NCBI RefSeq assembly: GCF_900290275.1
Contig: NZ_LT985323.1
Span: 1,505,514 to 1,569,513 of the forward strand
DNA length: 64,000 nucleotides
Source of the DNA: Prevotella merdae
GTDB lineage: Bacteria > Bacteroidota > Bacteroidia > Bacteroidales > Bacteroidaceae
Direction of reading: 5' to 3'
Part shown: positions 25,322 through 34,277 of the stretch, piece after piece
Layout of the letters: every line of letters begins with the position of its first letter
How positions within the stretch are numbered: position 1 is the stretch's first letter
Position numbers and translations under genes: made by a program
The notes under the pieces: model-generated
Told to the model about the DNA's origin: nothing
Seen by the model: only the letters and a program-made list of their open reading frames with translations
The model's database searches: none

Positions 25322-28300
25322 ATGATACCAACAGACATTCTTAACTACAGAATAGTGCGTCATCTCGGTTCGGGCGGCATGGGTAGCGTGTACCTTGCCG
25401 TCAACACCAACATCGACCAGCAAGTAGCCATCAAGGCATTGCGTCCAGAGGTGGCAAGCAACGCCGTATTGCGCGCACGATTCAAGCAGGAAGCCGAACT
25501 CCTGTGCTCGCTCGACCATCCAGGAATAGTGAAATTTCTAAACTATGTGGAAACTGCAGACGGCGTTTATCTTATCATGGAATACGTTAAGGGCATCACT
25601 CTCGAAGACTTCATCAACAAGAAGAACGGTTTGATAGTAGAGAAGAAAGCCTATCCGTTTATTTGCGAGATACTTGACGCCTTTGCCTATGCCCACTCAA
25701 AAGGCATTGTTCATCGCGACATCAAGCCTTCGAACATCATAATCCAGGATGACGGGCACATTAAGATAATGGACTTTGGTATCGCACAGATTGTGTCTGA
25801 GGCTAAGGTTTCAGACAGCAGATACGTTATGGGCACACCAACCTATATGAGTCCGGAGCAGATATACGGCAAAAATGTCGATGCCCGCTCGGACATCTAT
25901 TCGATTGGTGTGCTCATTCATAATATGCTTACGGGGCGTGCTCCATATGACGCCACATTGCTTACTGTGCAAGAGATTAAGCGCAGAGTGGTGAAGGATG
26001 CAATGCCGCGTATGGCAGAATATTACCCATACATATCCAATGCTATACAGGCTGTTGTAGACCGTGCTACACAAAAGGTGCCAGAGGCTCGATACCAGTC
26101 GTGCGAGGAAATGAAGCAAGCTGTAAAGAAAGCTCTTGCTCCCGACCCAATACCACGCAAACTGATGTATGCGGGTGGAGCCGTGGCATTGGTGTTGCTC
26201 TTGGCTGGTTTCTTTACCTGGGACTATTTCCGCACAAAGGTGCGCTACTATCGCGACTATGTTGAGGTGTACGGATTGCCTGAAGGCGTTGGAAGTCTTA
26301 GCGGAAGAGAGATGTCGCATCGCGAGGCATCATACCGCTTTGAGTATTCGCGCTATCGCTTGCGCCGTGTGTCTTATGTCAACAGCATGGGCAACCTTGT
26401 CGACCATCACGACACAGAAGACAAAGACCGCATTGTCGACATGACCGTAACCTATACAGAGGGTAGTGGCAAGATTGACGCGGCCAAATATATGAACCGC
26501 AGCGGCAAGGTGTTGTACGTAAAGGATTATGACAGCAACTTCAAGACTTGTACGTTCAAGCTAGACGATGAATTGGGAACAGAAATGACCCTAAATGCAC
26601 AGGTGGCTCTTTTCCAAAGCAATTTTGACAACACTCTTGAGGACGGCAAGGGCAAGATATCCAAGTATATTCTTGACTATGACGATAATGGTTATCTAAG
26701 AAAGGTTGAATATGCGGGTTTCGGCAATGTGCGTGTACCTGACGGACAAGGCATTTTCGGCAAGAGTTATGTTGTCGACGACAAGGGACGCATTATAGAG
26801 GAGCACTATCTTGGCAAGGACGGCAAGCCAAAAGCCACTCAGTTTGGCCTTGGTGTAAAGAAGTTTACATATGACGACGACGACAATATAGCTAAGATAG
26901 AATACCAGACTGTTGATGGAAAACCAAGCAGCGATGGCAACAATTGCCCGATAGTGCTGCTCACTTACGACAAGTGGGGCAACCGTATACTTGAGAAATA
27001 CACCGACATAAACGGTAATCCAGCGGTACGCAAGGATGAGGCTTTCTCGGGTGTGGCTTACGAATATAATGACGATGGTTTATGCGTTAAGCAGCAATAT
27101 CTTGGTATGGACGGCCGACTTACATATATACAAGGTGTTAGTGGATATGTAAACGAGTATGATGACAACGGCTATCTTGCCAGTCGTTCTTATATCGATG
27201 CCAATGGTCATGCTGCCTACTTTACCGAAGAGAGTGGCGATTTTACTTACTCCAAGATAGAGTTTGTGAACGACAACCATGGCAACGTATTAGACTTGAA
27301 GATGCTCAATACATCAGGAACGCTCACCGAGTCGGCAAATTTTGCTCACAAGGTTTGTACCTACGACTCTGTTGGCAACAACACAAGCGAATATTATCTT
27401 GATCAAAGTGGCAAGGTGTATATTCCTGCCCAAAATGGCTATGCTGGTATTGTAATACAATACAACCCTCAGGGACGTGTTGGCAAGGTGACGTATATGG
27501 ACGAAAAGAAACAGCCTATGGCATTGCCCACTTCGCATATTTGTTACTTTACTAAGGACTATGACGCTCGTGGCAACATCACAAAGATATGCTATTATGA
27601 CGAAAAGGGCAAGCCTGTACTTTCTGATGAGGGCGTGGCAATGGTAACCCGCGAATATGACGACAATGGCAACGAGACGGCACGTGCCTTTTACGACACA
27701 AACGGCAAGCCTTGTGTGCTCAACTGGTATTGCGCACGTATAGAGTATACTTACGACGACCAGGGCAACTGCATCACCGAACGCTACCTCAATACAGATG
27801 GTAAGCTGATGCTTTGCAGCGGCATTGCTGGCTCAAATTACGCATACGACGAGCGAGGCAACCGTATCAAGGATTATCCAATAGGTACAAACGGAAAACT
27901 TGCTGCCGGAAAACTTGAGGAAAGATCTCGTTATGACGATCGTGACAATGTTGTAGAATCGAGCTACTTCAATGCTGCTGGCAAACCCGCCATATGCGAT
28001 GAAGGCTATCATAGACTTGCAGCAAAGTACAACTCCAACAACCAGTGCATTCAGGTGGAGTATTATGGCACCGACGGATTGCTGAAGAATGTAAAAAATC
28101 AAAACTATGCTGTACGCAAGTCGGAGTATGACAATCGTGGCAACCGTATCTCGGAAGTCTATTTCAAGCAAGATGGCACAAGAGGCACAGACAAGTCGAA
28201 GGTGCACAAGTACTATAACCAATACGACAAGGTTGTAAACAAAGTTTCACACCAGATATCGTTTGGCGTGGATGGCAAGCCGGTTGCAGCCGACGGCATT

Positions 28301-29083
28301 TCTCCTGAAGGCCGTCTCGAATACGACAAGCGAGGTAACTGTGTAAAGATTGTTTGCTACGACGGTTATGGAAAGAAAGTTAATGGTCAGCACAATTGGT
28401 GCGAGCAGCGGTTTACTTACGATGATGCAGGACTTCAGACATCTTTCGCCTACTACGACATAAACGGCAAACCCGTTATCGATAAGTCTACAAAGTGTCA
28501 CAAGACAATGCGCACATATAATTCGATGCGCGAGATTAGCACCGAGACCTACTATGGTGTAGACGGTAAGCAGATGCTAAGTGAGGTTGGCTATAGCAAG
28601 ATGACGTATAAGTATAACTCGCAGAACCAGCGCACCGAGATAGCCTATTTTGGAACAAATGGCAAGGCCGTAAATTGCAAGAACGGATGGCATCGTGAGG
28701 TTTATGCCTATCGTGCAGGTACCGAGTATAAGTGCGACCTATACGACACCTCCAATCGTAAATTGGCCACAATGCTTATGGTCAATGGCAACTGGACCTT
28801 GCAGAGTGGCGGCGGCGTATCTCCATGGCGTTTGGTATGGCAGCAGACAGCCCAGGCTTGTCCGGTGACAATAGCCAATGGCATTGTCTTCGAGAAGATA
28901 ATTGTTGGCAGTAACTCGATAACTCTACATGTTAGATTCAGCAACTTGACGGCAGACATGATTAATGAGGAGTTTATCAATGCCCTTCCCGAATTCGGAG
29001 CCCAGTTGAAACGCAATACACATACACCTTCGAGTGTTAGTCTGAACTTTGTGATTTACGACAAGTATCACAATCGTTTGTAG
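25322..29083 (+). CDS. Receptor-like Ser/Thr kinase with a giant YD-like repeat ectodomain
   Basis: 1253 residues. N-terminal kinase (about 10-270): GSGGMGSVYLA, VAIKALRPE, H131RDIKPSN138, DFGIAQ, YMSPEQ, all catalytic residues present. One transmembrane helix at about 281-303 (AGGAVALVLLLAGFFTWDYF). Residues about 305-1150 are outside the cytoplasm: roughly fifteen units of about 50 residues, each with a YDDxGN motif, a YxDxxGKP motif and a conserved Gly-rich turn. They resemble RHS/YD and MORN-like beta repeats. The C-terminal about 100 residues form a different domain. It is probably the sensor of the locus; the ligand is unknown. Confidence 0.9.
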   Translation: MIPTDILNYRIVRHLGSGGMGSVYLAVNTNIDQQVAIKALRPEVASNAVLRARFKQEAELLCSLDHPGIVKFLNYVETADGVYLIMEYVKGITLEDFINKKNGLIVEKKAYPFICEILDAFAYAHSKGIVHRDIKPSNIIIQDDGHIKIMDFGIAQIVSEAKVSDSRYVMGTPTYMSPEQIYGKNVDARSDIYSIGVLIHNMLTGRAPYDATLLTVQEIKRRVVKDAMPRMAEYYPYISNAIQAVVDRATQKVPEARYQSCEEMKQAVKKALAPDPIPRKLMYAGGAVALVLLLAGFFTWDYFRTKVRYYRDYVEVYGLPEGVGSLSGREMSHREASYRFEYSRYRLRRVSYVNSMGNLVDHHDTEDKDRIVDMTVTYTEGSGKIDAAKYMNRSGKVLYVKDYDSNFKTCTFKLDDELGTEMTLNAQVALFQSNFDNTLEDGKGKISKYILDYDDNGYLRKVEYAGFGNVRVPDGQGIFGKSYVVDDKGRIIEEHYLGKDGKPKATQFGLGVKKFTYDDDDNIAKIEYQTVDGKPSSDGNNCPIVLLTYDKWGNRILEKYTDINGNPAVRKDEAFSGVAYEYNDDGLCVKQQYLGMDGRLTYIQGVSGYVNEYDDNGYLASRSYIDANGHAAYFTEESGDFTYSKIEFVNDNHGNVLDLKMLNTSGTLTESANFAHKVCTYDSVGNNTSEYYLDQSGKVYIPAQNGYAGIVIQYNPQGRVGKVTYMDEKKQPMALPTSHICYFTKDYDARGNITKICYYDEKGKPVLSDEGVAMVTREYDDNGNETARAFYDTNGKPCVLNWYCARIEYTYDDQGNCITERYLNTDGKLMLCSGIAGSNYAYDERGNRIKDYPIGTNGKLAAGKLEERSRYDDRDNVVESSYFNAAGKPAICDEGYHRLAAKYNSNNQCIQVEYYGTDGLLKNVKNQNYAVRKSEYDNRGNRISEVYFKQDGTRGTDKSKVHKYYNQYDKVVNKVSHQISFGVDGKPVAADGISPEGRLEYDKRGNCVKIVCYDGYGKKVNGQHNWCEQRFTYDDAGLQTSFAYYDINGKPVIDKSTKCHKTMRTYNSMREISTETYYGVDGKQMLSEVGYSKMTYKYNSQNQRTEIAYFGTNGKAVNCKNGWHREVYAYRAGTEYKCDLYDTSNRKLATMLMVNGNWTLQSGGGVSPWRLVWQQTAQACPVTIANGIVFEKIIVGSNSITLHVRFSNLTADMINEEFINALPEFGAQLKRNTHTPSSVSLNFVIYDKYHNRL

Positions 29084-29125
29084 TTTATAACATTAAATAA
29101 TAATATCAATAAAAACCTGATAATA

Positions 29126-30049
29126 ATGAAAAAAATTAAAGTGATTTTGTGCTTGCTGCTCATGTCAGTGGCAACTGCATTTGCTGGAGATTTAAGTCCG
29201 GTGCAAGAAAAGGCTCAGCGCAGCATTTATTCTTTCTTGCTCAAGAACAAGTACGATCCAACTGTAGACACATCAGACAATAGTGTTTGCTTTCGCAAGA
29301 ACGACGTGCTCTACTGGATAACGTTTGAGGGCGACTCACCTCTGCTGTATACATTCCACCGTAAGGCTTTTAAGGTTGGCGTAGGCGATAAGGATTTTAA
29401 GAGCAAGCCAGCCATCATGGCTTGCAACGAGGTGAACCGCAAGCACAAGACCGTTAAGCTAACGGTAGGCGAGAAGCGTGTCGACATCGCCATTCAGGTT
29501 TATGCAGCCAAGCCTGAGGATTTTACTGCCGTGCTTATTACCTATTTCAATATGTTTGACAAGGTAGATACCGACTTCAAGTTGGCTTATGCCGCAGCCA
29601 TCAAGGCCGAGCGCGAACATGAGAACAAGCTCGAGCAAGAGGCCCGCAAGGATCTTCCGCCAAGCGAACTGCGCGGCTTGATACAGAGCGCTTCGTTCCG
29701 TCTTGTGTCCGAGGACGACAAGGTTGTTACCGAATACGACAAACCTTTGCGTGCTTTCAATGCCCGTTATATCCAGGCTGCCTTCGAGTTGGGTCCTTGG
29801 AAGGAGAAGGCCGAAGAGTATGTTCTGCAGCTGAAGATAACAAAACCCGATGGCAAGACAATATTCCTATCTGGCAAGAAGTACACAGCCGAGGCTAAAG
29901 TTACTATTGAGAAGTCGAAGAAGAACCAGGTTGTGGAGTTCGACAAGTTTGGCTCTAATAAGGAAGGATTTTGGAAGGCCGGAGAATATAAGGTTGAGGT
30001 GCTTGAGTCGGGCGACACCATCTACCAAACCTCATTCAACATTCTGTAA
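29126..30049 (+). CDS. Exported protein, YbjN-like N-terminal region, unknown function
   Basis: 307 residues with a signal peptide (cut near AFAGD, residue 21). Residues 25-165 (SIYSFLLKNKYDPTVDTSD, VLYWITFEGDSP, FTAVLITYFNMFDKV) have the strand-helix pattern of YbjN/type-III-chaperone-like folds; this is a weak resemblance. A charged helix (about 165-190) leads to a C-terminal beta domain (YVLQLKITKPDGKTIF, EYKVEVLESGDTIYQ) that looks Ig-like. It comes 42 bp after the receptor kinase and may be its periplasmic partner, by position only. Confidence 0.65.
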   Translation: MKKIKVILCLLLMSVATAFAGDLSPVQEKAQRSIYSFLLKNKYDPTVDTSDNSVCFRKNDVLYWITFEGDSPLLYTFHRKAFKVGVGDKDFKSKPAIMACNEVNRKHKTVKLTVGEKRVDIAIQVYAAKPEDFTAVLITYFNMFDKVDTDFKLAYAAAIKAEREHENKLEQEARKDLPPSELRGLIQSASFRLVSEDDKVVTEYDKPLRAFNARYIQAAFELGPWKEKAEEYVLQLKITKPDGKTIFLSGKKYTAEAKVTIEKSKKNQVVEFDKFGSNKEGFWKAGEYKVEVLESGDTIYQTSFNIL

Positions 30050-30067
30050 TATATAAATGTATTCATT

Positions 30068-30481
30068 ATGAAGAAGTTTCATATATATGCATTATTTGCG
30101 TTGCTCCTTGCATCCACGGTAGTGGGGTGCAAGCCCAACAAGAACGATAAGGAGCAAGAAGAGCTAAAGACATTTGTCGATAAAATCAATGCTAATCCGG
30201 GGCGTGAGCTTCCCAATGGCACCATACTTAACAGCCTTGACTATGCTCCTGGCGACAGCCTCTTGGTTTATCACATACGTGTTAGCGACAAGCGTTTCGA
30301 TGGTGTTGAGGCCGATTCGGTAAAGGCCCAGTTGCTCAAGGATTTGTCCTTGTCCGACAATAAGGTTCTTGTAGGCCTGCTCAAGCGCAACAATATTGGC
30401 GTGAAGTATATCTATACCACCGAATCCAAAGAGATAAGTGTTATATTGAGCCCGGCAGAATTAGGCTCTTCTGCCCAGTAA
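30068..30481 (+). CDS. Small lipoprotein of unknown function
   Basis: 137 residues. Lipoprotein signal MKKFHIYALFALLLASTVVGC, lipid Cys21. The remainder is one small domain beginning ELKTFVDKINANPGRELPNG, with a Gly-Asp-Ser turn and a final KYIYTTESKEISVILSP strand pair. Such small lipoproteins are common in Bacteroidales envelope operons. It is 18 bp after the preceding exported gene. No function is claimed. Confidence 0.7.
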   Translation: MKKFHIYALFALLLASTVVGCKPNKNDKEQEELKTFVDKINANPGRELPNGTILNSLDYAPGDSLLVYHIRVSDKRFDGVEADSVKAQLLKDLSLSDNKVLVGLLKRNNIGVKYIYTTESKEISVILSPAELGSSAQ

Positions 30482-30561
30482 ACATTATTATTCTAACCCA
30501 TAAGCATTGGTTCTGTAAGTGTGTCTTGCAGGGCCAGTGCTTTTAGTCGTTTTATTTGCTT

Positions 30562-31032
30562 ATGACTTTTACAGATTCTATAAAGACGTGCATCAACAAG
30601 TATGCAACATTCTCCGGACGTGCTCCACGTTCTGAGTTTTGGTGGTTTGCGCTTTTCAATGCCATCGTGTCTATTTGTGCCCAAGCTGCATTCTTTGGCA
30701 TCGGGCTTGGCTTGGGAGGTGTGAAAGGTGCCGCATTGGCCACCAATATATGCTCGGTATTGGTATTGCTGCTGTTTTTTGTTCCTTCGCTTGCTGTTTC
30801 TGTGCGCCGACTTCACGACACCGGACGTAGTGGTTGGTGGGTTATGTTGGTTTATGGCCCAACGTTGCTTTTGGTGGTGCTTATGGTGTTGGTTATGCTT
30901 ACACGCAACGAGACATTGGCAATTCTATTATTGGTTAATTACGTTCTATTGTTAATTGGCAGTCTATGGCTGTTGGTGCTGTTCCTTCTGGATAGTGACG
31001 AAGAAAACAAATACGGACTTCCGGTCTACTAA
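30562..31032 (+). CDS. DUF805 inner-membrane protein
   Basis: 156 residues from the ATG at 30562; a TTG two codons earlier is less likely. FSGRAPRSEFWWFALFNAIV and VRRLHDTGRSGWWVML are the two signatures of DUF805. About four transmembrane helices (near 25-45, 55-80, 95-115 and 120-145). DUF805 proteins are small integral membrane proteins without a settled biochemical role; they often occur with zinc-ribbon or stress proteins. It lies between the small lipoprotein and the fourth kinase. Confidence 0.87.
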   Translation: MTFTDSIKTCINKYATFSGRAPRSEFWWFALFNAIVSICAQAAFFGIGLGLGGVKGAALATNICSVLVLLLFFVPSLAVSVRRLHDTGRSGWWVMLVYGPTLLLVVLMVLVMLTRNETLAILLLVNYVLLLIGSLWLLVLFLLDSDEENKYGLPVY

Positions 31033-31077
31033 TACACTTCAAACAATTATAAACATAACAAGAAACAACAAATTGAT

Positions 31078-32487
31078 ATGGCTATTTTAAGATTACAGGG
31101 AGAAGCAGAGAAGAAGAAAAACATATACTTTGAGGTCGATTCGGCCGACGCACCTATTGGCGAGGGTGGCATGGGCAAGGTGATGAAGGGCATTTGTGTG
31201 GACATTGCTACAAAGGTGTCGCGTCCGGTTGCCATAAAGTTTCTCTATGCCGACCTACCCGAACACGCTATAGAGCGTGCTCGCCGTGAGGCTTCAATAC
31301 AGTTGCGCAACGACAACCTTATCGAGATGCTTGGCTTCATTGAGGTGGATACCGTTCGTGGCAGCAATACCGTCAAGCACTATCATGTGGTAAGCGAGTT
31401 GTTGCACGGCATTTCGCTTGCCGAACTGCTCGACGGCAAGTGCAGCGACAAGGCTGGCAACGAGATTGCTTTTGCCAAGAAGATGCTAAAGGACTATCAG
31501 TCAGACCCTGTACACTTTGCCAAGACTATAGTAATGAACGTGTTGTCGGGTCTTATTGCTTTGCACGATGCTGGCTATGTGCATCGCGACATCGACCCCT
31601 CAAACATTATGCTTACTGCCGACGAGCACATCAAGCTTATCGACTTTGGCATTGCCAAGCAGGTAAACAAGCTTACCACCAACGACCGTGGTCTTACCAC
31701 CACAGGCTCGTTTATGGGCAAGGCCGAGTATGCGGCACCCGAACTGGCTCTTGGCGACCTTAAGCATCAGAACCAAACCACAGACATCTATGCCATGGGC
31801 ATACTGCTCTTCCAATGTATTGTGGGACACGTTCCTTTCGAAGGTCCGTCGCACGAGGTTCTCGAAAAGCAGCTTCATAAGAAACTCCCCTTGCAGCTTA
31901 TAAAGGACAAGGGCTTGCGCAACATCATAGCGTGTGCCACAGACAAGAATCAGAAGGTGCGTTATCAGTCAGCTGCACAGATGCGTGTGGCCATGGAGAA
32001 CCTCGATGGTCAAAAGCGCGAGATGAAGAAGTCTACCAAGATGTCTATTGCCGCTGCCATTGGTGTGGCTGTTGTTGTGCTGCTCGCCATAGCCGGCGTG
32101 TCGTACAGCAACCACCAGAAGGCAGAGCGCGAGGCACTTGCCAAGGAACAGGCCATGAACGACTCGCTGCGTTCAAAGGTGTCTGACGCTACAGCCTCGG
32201 CCGATGCAAGCTTTGCTCTTGGTCTAAAGCACGACGAGGGTTACGAGGTGGCTCTTCTCGACGCCTTTAACGGTTATGCTCATGCAATTGGCACAGCTGC
32301 AAAGATGACAGCCAATAATGTAGACACCAAGCCTATTGTTGCTAAGAAAGACAAGACTAAGGCTGCCTTGCAGGAAGCAAGAAAAGAGCTTGCCGACAAG
32401 AAAAAACTGTTCACCGATGAAGGAATGGCCGACATTGCAGCCGAGTTTGACAAGCGCATCAAGCGCATAGACGAGGCTGTGAAGTAA
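31078..32487 (+). CDS. Membrane Ser/Thr protein kinase with atypical HRDIDPSN loop (paralogue of the kinase at 10223)
   Basis: 469 residues. Starts MAILRLQGEAEKKKNIYFEV, nearly the same opening as the kinase at 10223. Kinase domain: GEGGMGKVMKG, VAIKFLY, H169RDIDPSN, DFGIAK, YAAPELA. Asp173 replaces the usual catalytic-loop Lys. One transmembrane helix at about 321-344 (AAAIGVAVVVLLAIAGVSYS). The outer part is a helical, probably coiled-coil domain with Ala/Lys/Asp (about 350-469), shorter than in the paralogue. A duplication within the locus is the simplest reading. Confidence 0.9.
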   Translation: MAILRLQGEAEKKKNIYFEVDSADAPIGEGGMGKVMKGICVDIATKVSRPVAIKFLYADLPEHAIERARREASIQLRNDNLIEMLGFIEVDTVRGSNTVKHYHVVSELLHGISLAELLDGKCSDKAGNEIAFAKKMLKDYQSDPVHFAKTIVMNVLSGLIALHDAGYVHRDIDPSNIMLTADEHIKLIDFGIAKQVNKLTTNDRGLTTTGSFMGKAEYAAPELALGDLKHQNQTTDIYAMGILLFQCIVGHVPFEGPSHEVLEKQLHKKLPLQLIKDKGLRNIIACATDKNQKVRYQSAAQMRVAMENLDGQKREMKKSTKMSIAAAIGVAVVVLLAIAGVSYSNHQKAEREALAKEQAMNDSLRSKVSDATASADASFALGLKHDEGYEVALLDAFNGYAHAIGTAAKMTANNVDTKPIVAKKDKTKAALQEARKELADKKKLFTDEGMADIAAEFDKRIKRIDEAVK

Positions 32488-32538
32488 CTTCTATAAGGAT
32501 ATAAAAACATCAACAACTAAAAAGAATTTTTTTTACGT

Positions 32539-33183
32539 ATGAAGAATTACATCAGATTTGTAGTGGTCGTACTGTTCGCCCTTATAGCTGTTAACGTCAG
32601 CGCACAGTCGGCTGGCGACCGCTTGTTTGCGCAGGGGCAGAAGTATCAGATGAAACAGACTGTAAAATCGCAGAATCTTGCCATTGCCAAGTTTCGCAGC
32701 GCCAAGGCCGCTTACGATTCTGCCACCAAAAAGGCCATGTGCGACAACCAGATTGCCATTTGCCAAAACAACATCAGGACCATCAACTCCAAATCCAAGG
32801 TTGTAAGGCATAAAGACAAGCACAAGACTACCGACAACACCCAAGAGAAGCAACCGCAAGAGGCCGAGCCCGAGCGCGAGCCCGTCAAGCTGTCGCTCTC
32901 TGTCTCGTCGTTGGAGTTTAAGGCTGCCGGCAAGAAGAACGACAACCACGAGGTAACAGTCAACTGCAACTACGACGACTGGACCTTTACACACCCCGAT
33001 TGGGTGCAGGTGGTAAAGAACGGTAACCGACTGCTGCTTACAGCCTCGGCCAACGAAACAGAGGAGGAACGCTCAGGCAACCTTACCGTTACGTGTCATG
33101 GCACAAAGGCCGAATTGATGATTTATCAGAAGAACAAGTTCTCGATAAAGTCTATCTTCGGCAACAAGAAGAACAAGAAATAA
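32539..33183 (+). CDS. Exported BACON-domain protein
   Basis: 214 residues. Signal peptide cut near VSAQS (residue 23). Residues 24-80 are helical and TPR-like (LFAQGQKYQMKQTV, AIAKFRSAKAAYDSATKK). A Lys/Glu/Pro linker follows. A BACON domain (about 115-198: LSVSSLEFKAAGKK, WTFTHPDWVQV, ERSGNLTVTCHG) is next; this Ig-like fold is a Bacteroidetes spacer or mucin-associated module. A basic tail ends the protein (KSIFGNKKNKK). Placed 51 bp after a kinase and 12 bp before a sigma factor. Confidence 0.78.
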   Translation: MKNYIRFVVVVLFALIAVNVSAQSAGDRLFAQGQKYQMKQTVKSQNLAIAKFRSAKAAYDSATKKAMCDNQIAICQNNIRTINSKSKVVRHKDKHKTTDNTQEKQPQEAEPEREPVKLSLSVSSLEFKAAGKKNDNHEVTVNCNYDDWTFTHPDWVQVVKNGNRLLLTASANETEEERSGNLTVTCHGTKAELMIYQKNKFSIKSIFGNKKNKK

Positions 33184-33195
33184 TCCATCACATAT

Positions 33196-33792
33196 ATGTC
33201 CAATCCCGACCATGCCATAGTGCAGGCTCTGCTGCGCCACGACGACAGCGTTACACGCGAGTTTTTCTACCGCAAGTGCTACCCACTCTTCAAGTCGGTA
33301 TACGACAACTATCACACCGACTGTTCGTCGTGCGTGGAATTTATTAACGAGATTTACATACTCTTGCTCACGCCCAGCCGCTCTACCGGCAAGTGCAAGC
33401 TCGAGGGATTCCAGTTCCAGAGCACGCTCTTCACATGGTTGAAAACTGTGTGCTTGTTTCATTGCTACAAGAAGTACGAGGTAAGGAAACGGGCACCCCA
33501 AATGCCCATTAGCGAAAATTTTGACGACGAAGGTGTAAGATTTGATGCTCAACACGGGTCTATAGATTTAGACCAGTCGGCTCTGCATGGCCTGGATGCC
33601 GAAACAATACTGCGTCTGATGCCCAACCGAAGGTACAGCACCCTTATACGTTTGCGTTATCTAGAGGGGCACACCAACGAAGAGACAGCCCAGATGCTTG
33701 GCATGAACCTCAACACGTTCTACAACAAGCACAAGCTGGCTAAAGAACAGTTTAAACGTATATTAAGAATGGAGGAATCGTACAATGACTGA
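33196..33792 (+). CDS. RNA polymerase sigma-70 family (ECF-like) factor inside the signalling locus
   Basis: 198 residues. Region 2 (about 15-75) is diverged: DDSVTREFFYRKCYPLF, CVEFINEIYILL. Region 4 (about 135-195) is clear: LMPNRRYSTLIRLRYLEGHTNEETAQML, then a recognition helix LNTFYNKHKLAKEQF. The stop overlaps the next gene by 8 bp. Sigma factors with a small acidic partner suggest regulation by partner binding. It could drive the locus itself; no matching promoter pair could be identified. Confidence 0.85.
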   Translation: MSNPDHAIVQALLRHDDSVTREFFYRKCYPLFKSVYDNYHTDCSSCVEFINEIYILLLTPSRSTGKCKLEGFQFQSTLFTWLKTVCLFHCYKKYEVRKRAPQMPISENFDDEGVRFDAQHGSIDLDQSALHGLDAETILRLMPNRRYSTLIRLRYLEGHTNEETAQMLGMNLNTFYNKHKLAKEQFKRILRMEESYND

Positions 33793-34246
33793 TTATTACG
33801 ACCCGCTGCCCTTTAGCGAGGAACAGTTTGCGGCATGGCTTGACGGCACAATGTCGCCCGACGAGGAACAGCTCTTTATGCAGGAGTGTGCCTCTAACCC
33901 CGATATGCAATCCTTGCTCGACGCCAACGACAACATCGACGACTCTTTTGAGGAAATGATTGCCAATGGCTACGAAATGCCTGAAGAACTGTATGCAGAT
34001 AGCTTCCAACTGCCAGAGATTGGCGACTTCGATGATGTCGATGACCACGTCTTTGGCTTCGACGACCAAATTGCCGACGATGACGATGTTGCCAATTCTG
34101 ACGATATTACCGATGATGACGATATTGCCAATTCTGACGATATTTCCGATGCCGATGATATTGTCAATTCCGACGATATTGCCGACGATAACGATATTGC
34201 CAATTCTGACGATATGAACAGCGACTTCGACCATTTCTTTATATAA
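33785..34246 (+). CDS. Acidic repeat protein, candidate anti-sigma partner
   Basis: 153 residues. The N terminus (FSEEQFAAWLDGTMSPDEEQ, FMQECASNPDMQSLLDA) has the helix pattern of anti-sigma N-terminal domains but lacks the His-Cys-Cys zinc motif. The second half is Asp-rich, with repeated DDIANSD-type units of about ten residues (coded by repeated GACGATATTGCCAATTCT-like stretches near 34075-34215). No membrane helix. It overlaps the sigma gene by 8 bp and is 31 bp from a PP2C gene. An anti-sigma role is inferred only. Confidence 0.6.
   Translation: MTDYYDPLPFSEEQFAAWLDGTMSPDEEQLFMQECASNPDMQSLLDANDNIDDSFEEMIANGYEMPEELYADSFQLPEIGDFDDVDDHVFGFDDQIADDDDVANSDDITDDDDIANSDDISDADDIVNSDDIADDNDIANSDDMNSDFDHFFI
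34075..34215 (+). repeat. In-frame tandem repeats coding Asp/Asn/Ser units
   Basis: Units of the form GACGATATTGCCAATTCT recur about every 30 bases in different versions (four to five copies). They code for the acidic DDIANSD-like stretch and are likely to vary in copy number. Confidence 0.65.
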
Positions 34247-34277
34247 TAAATCTAACTTATAATTCCCCTCTAAAAAT

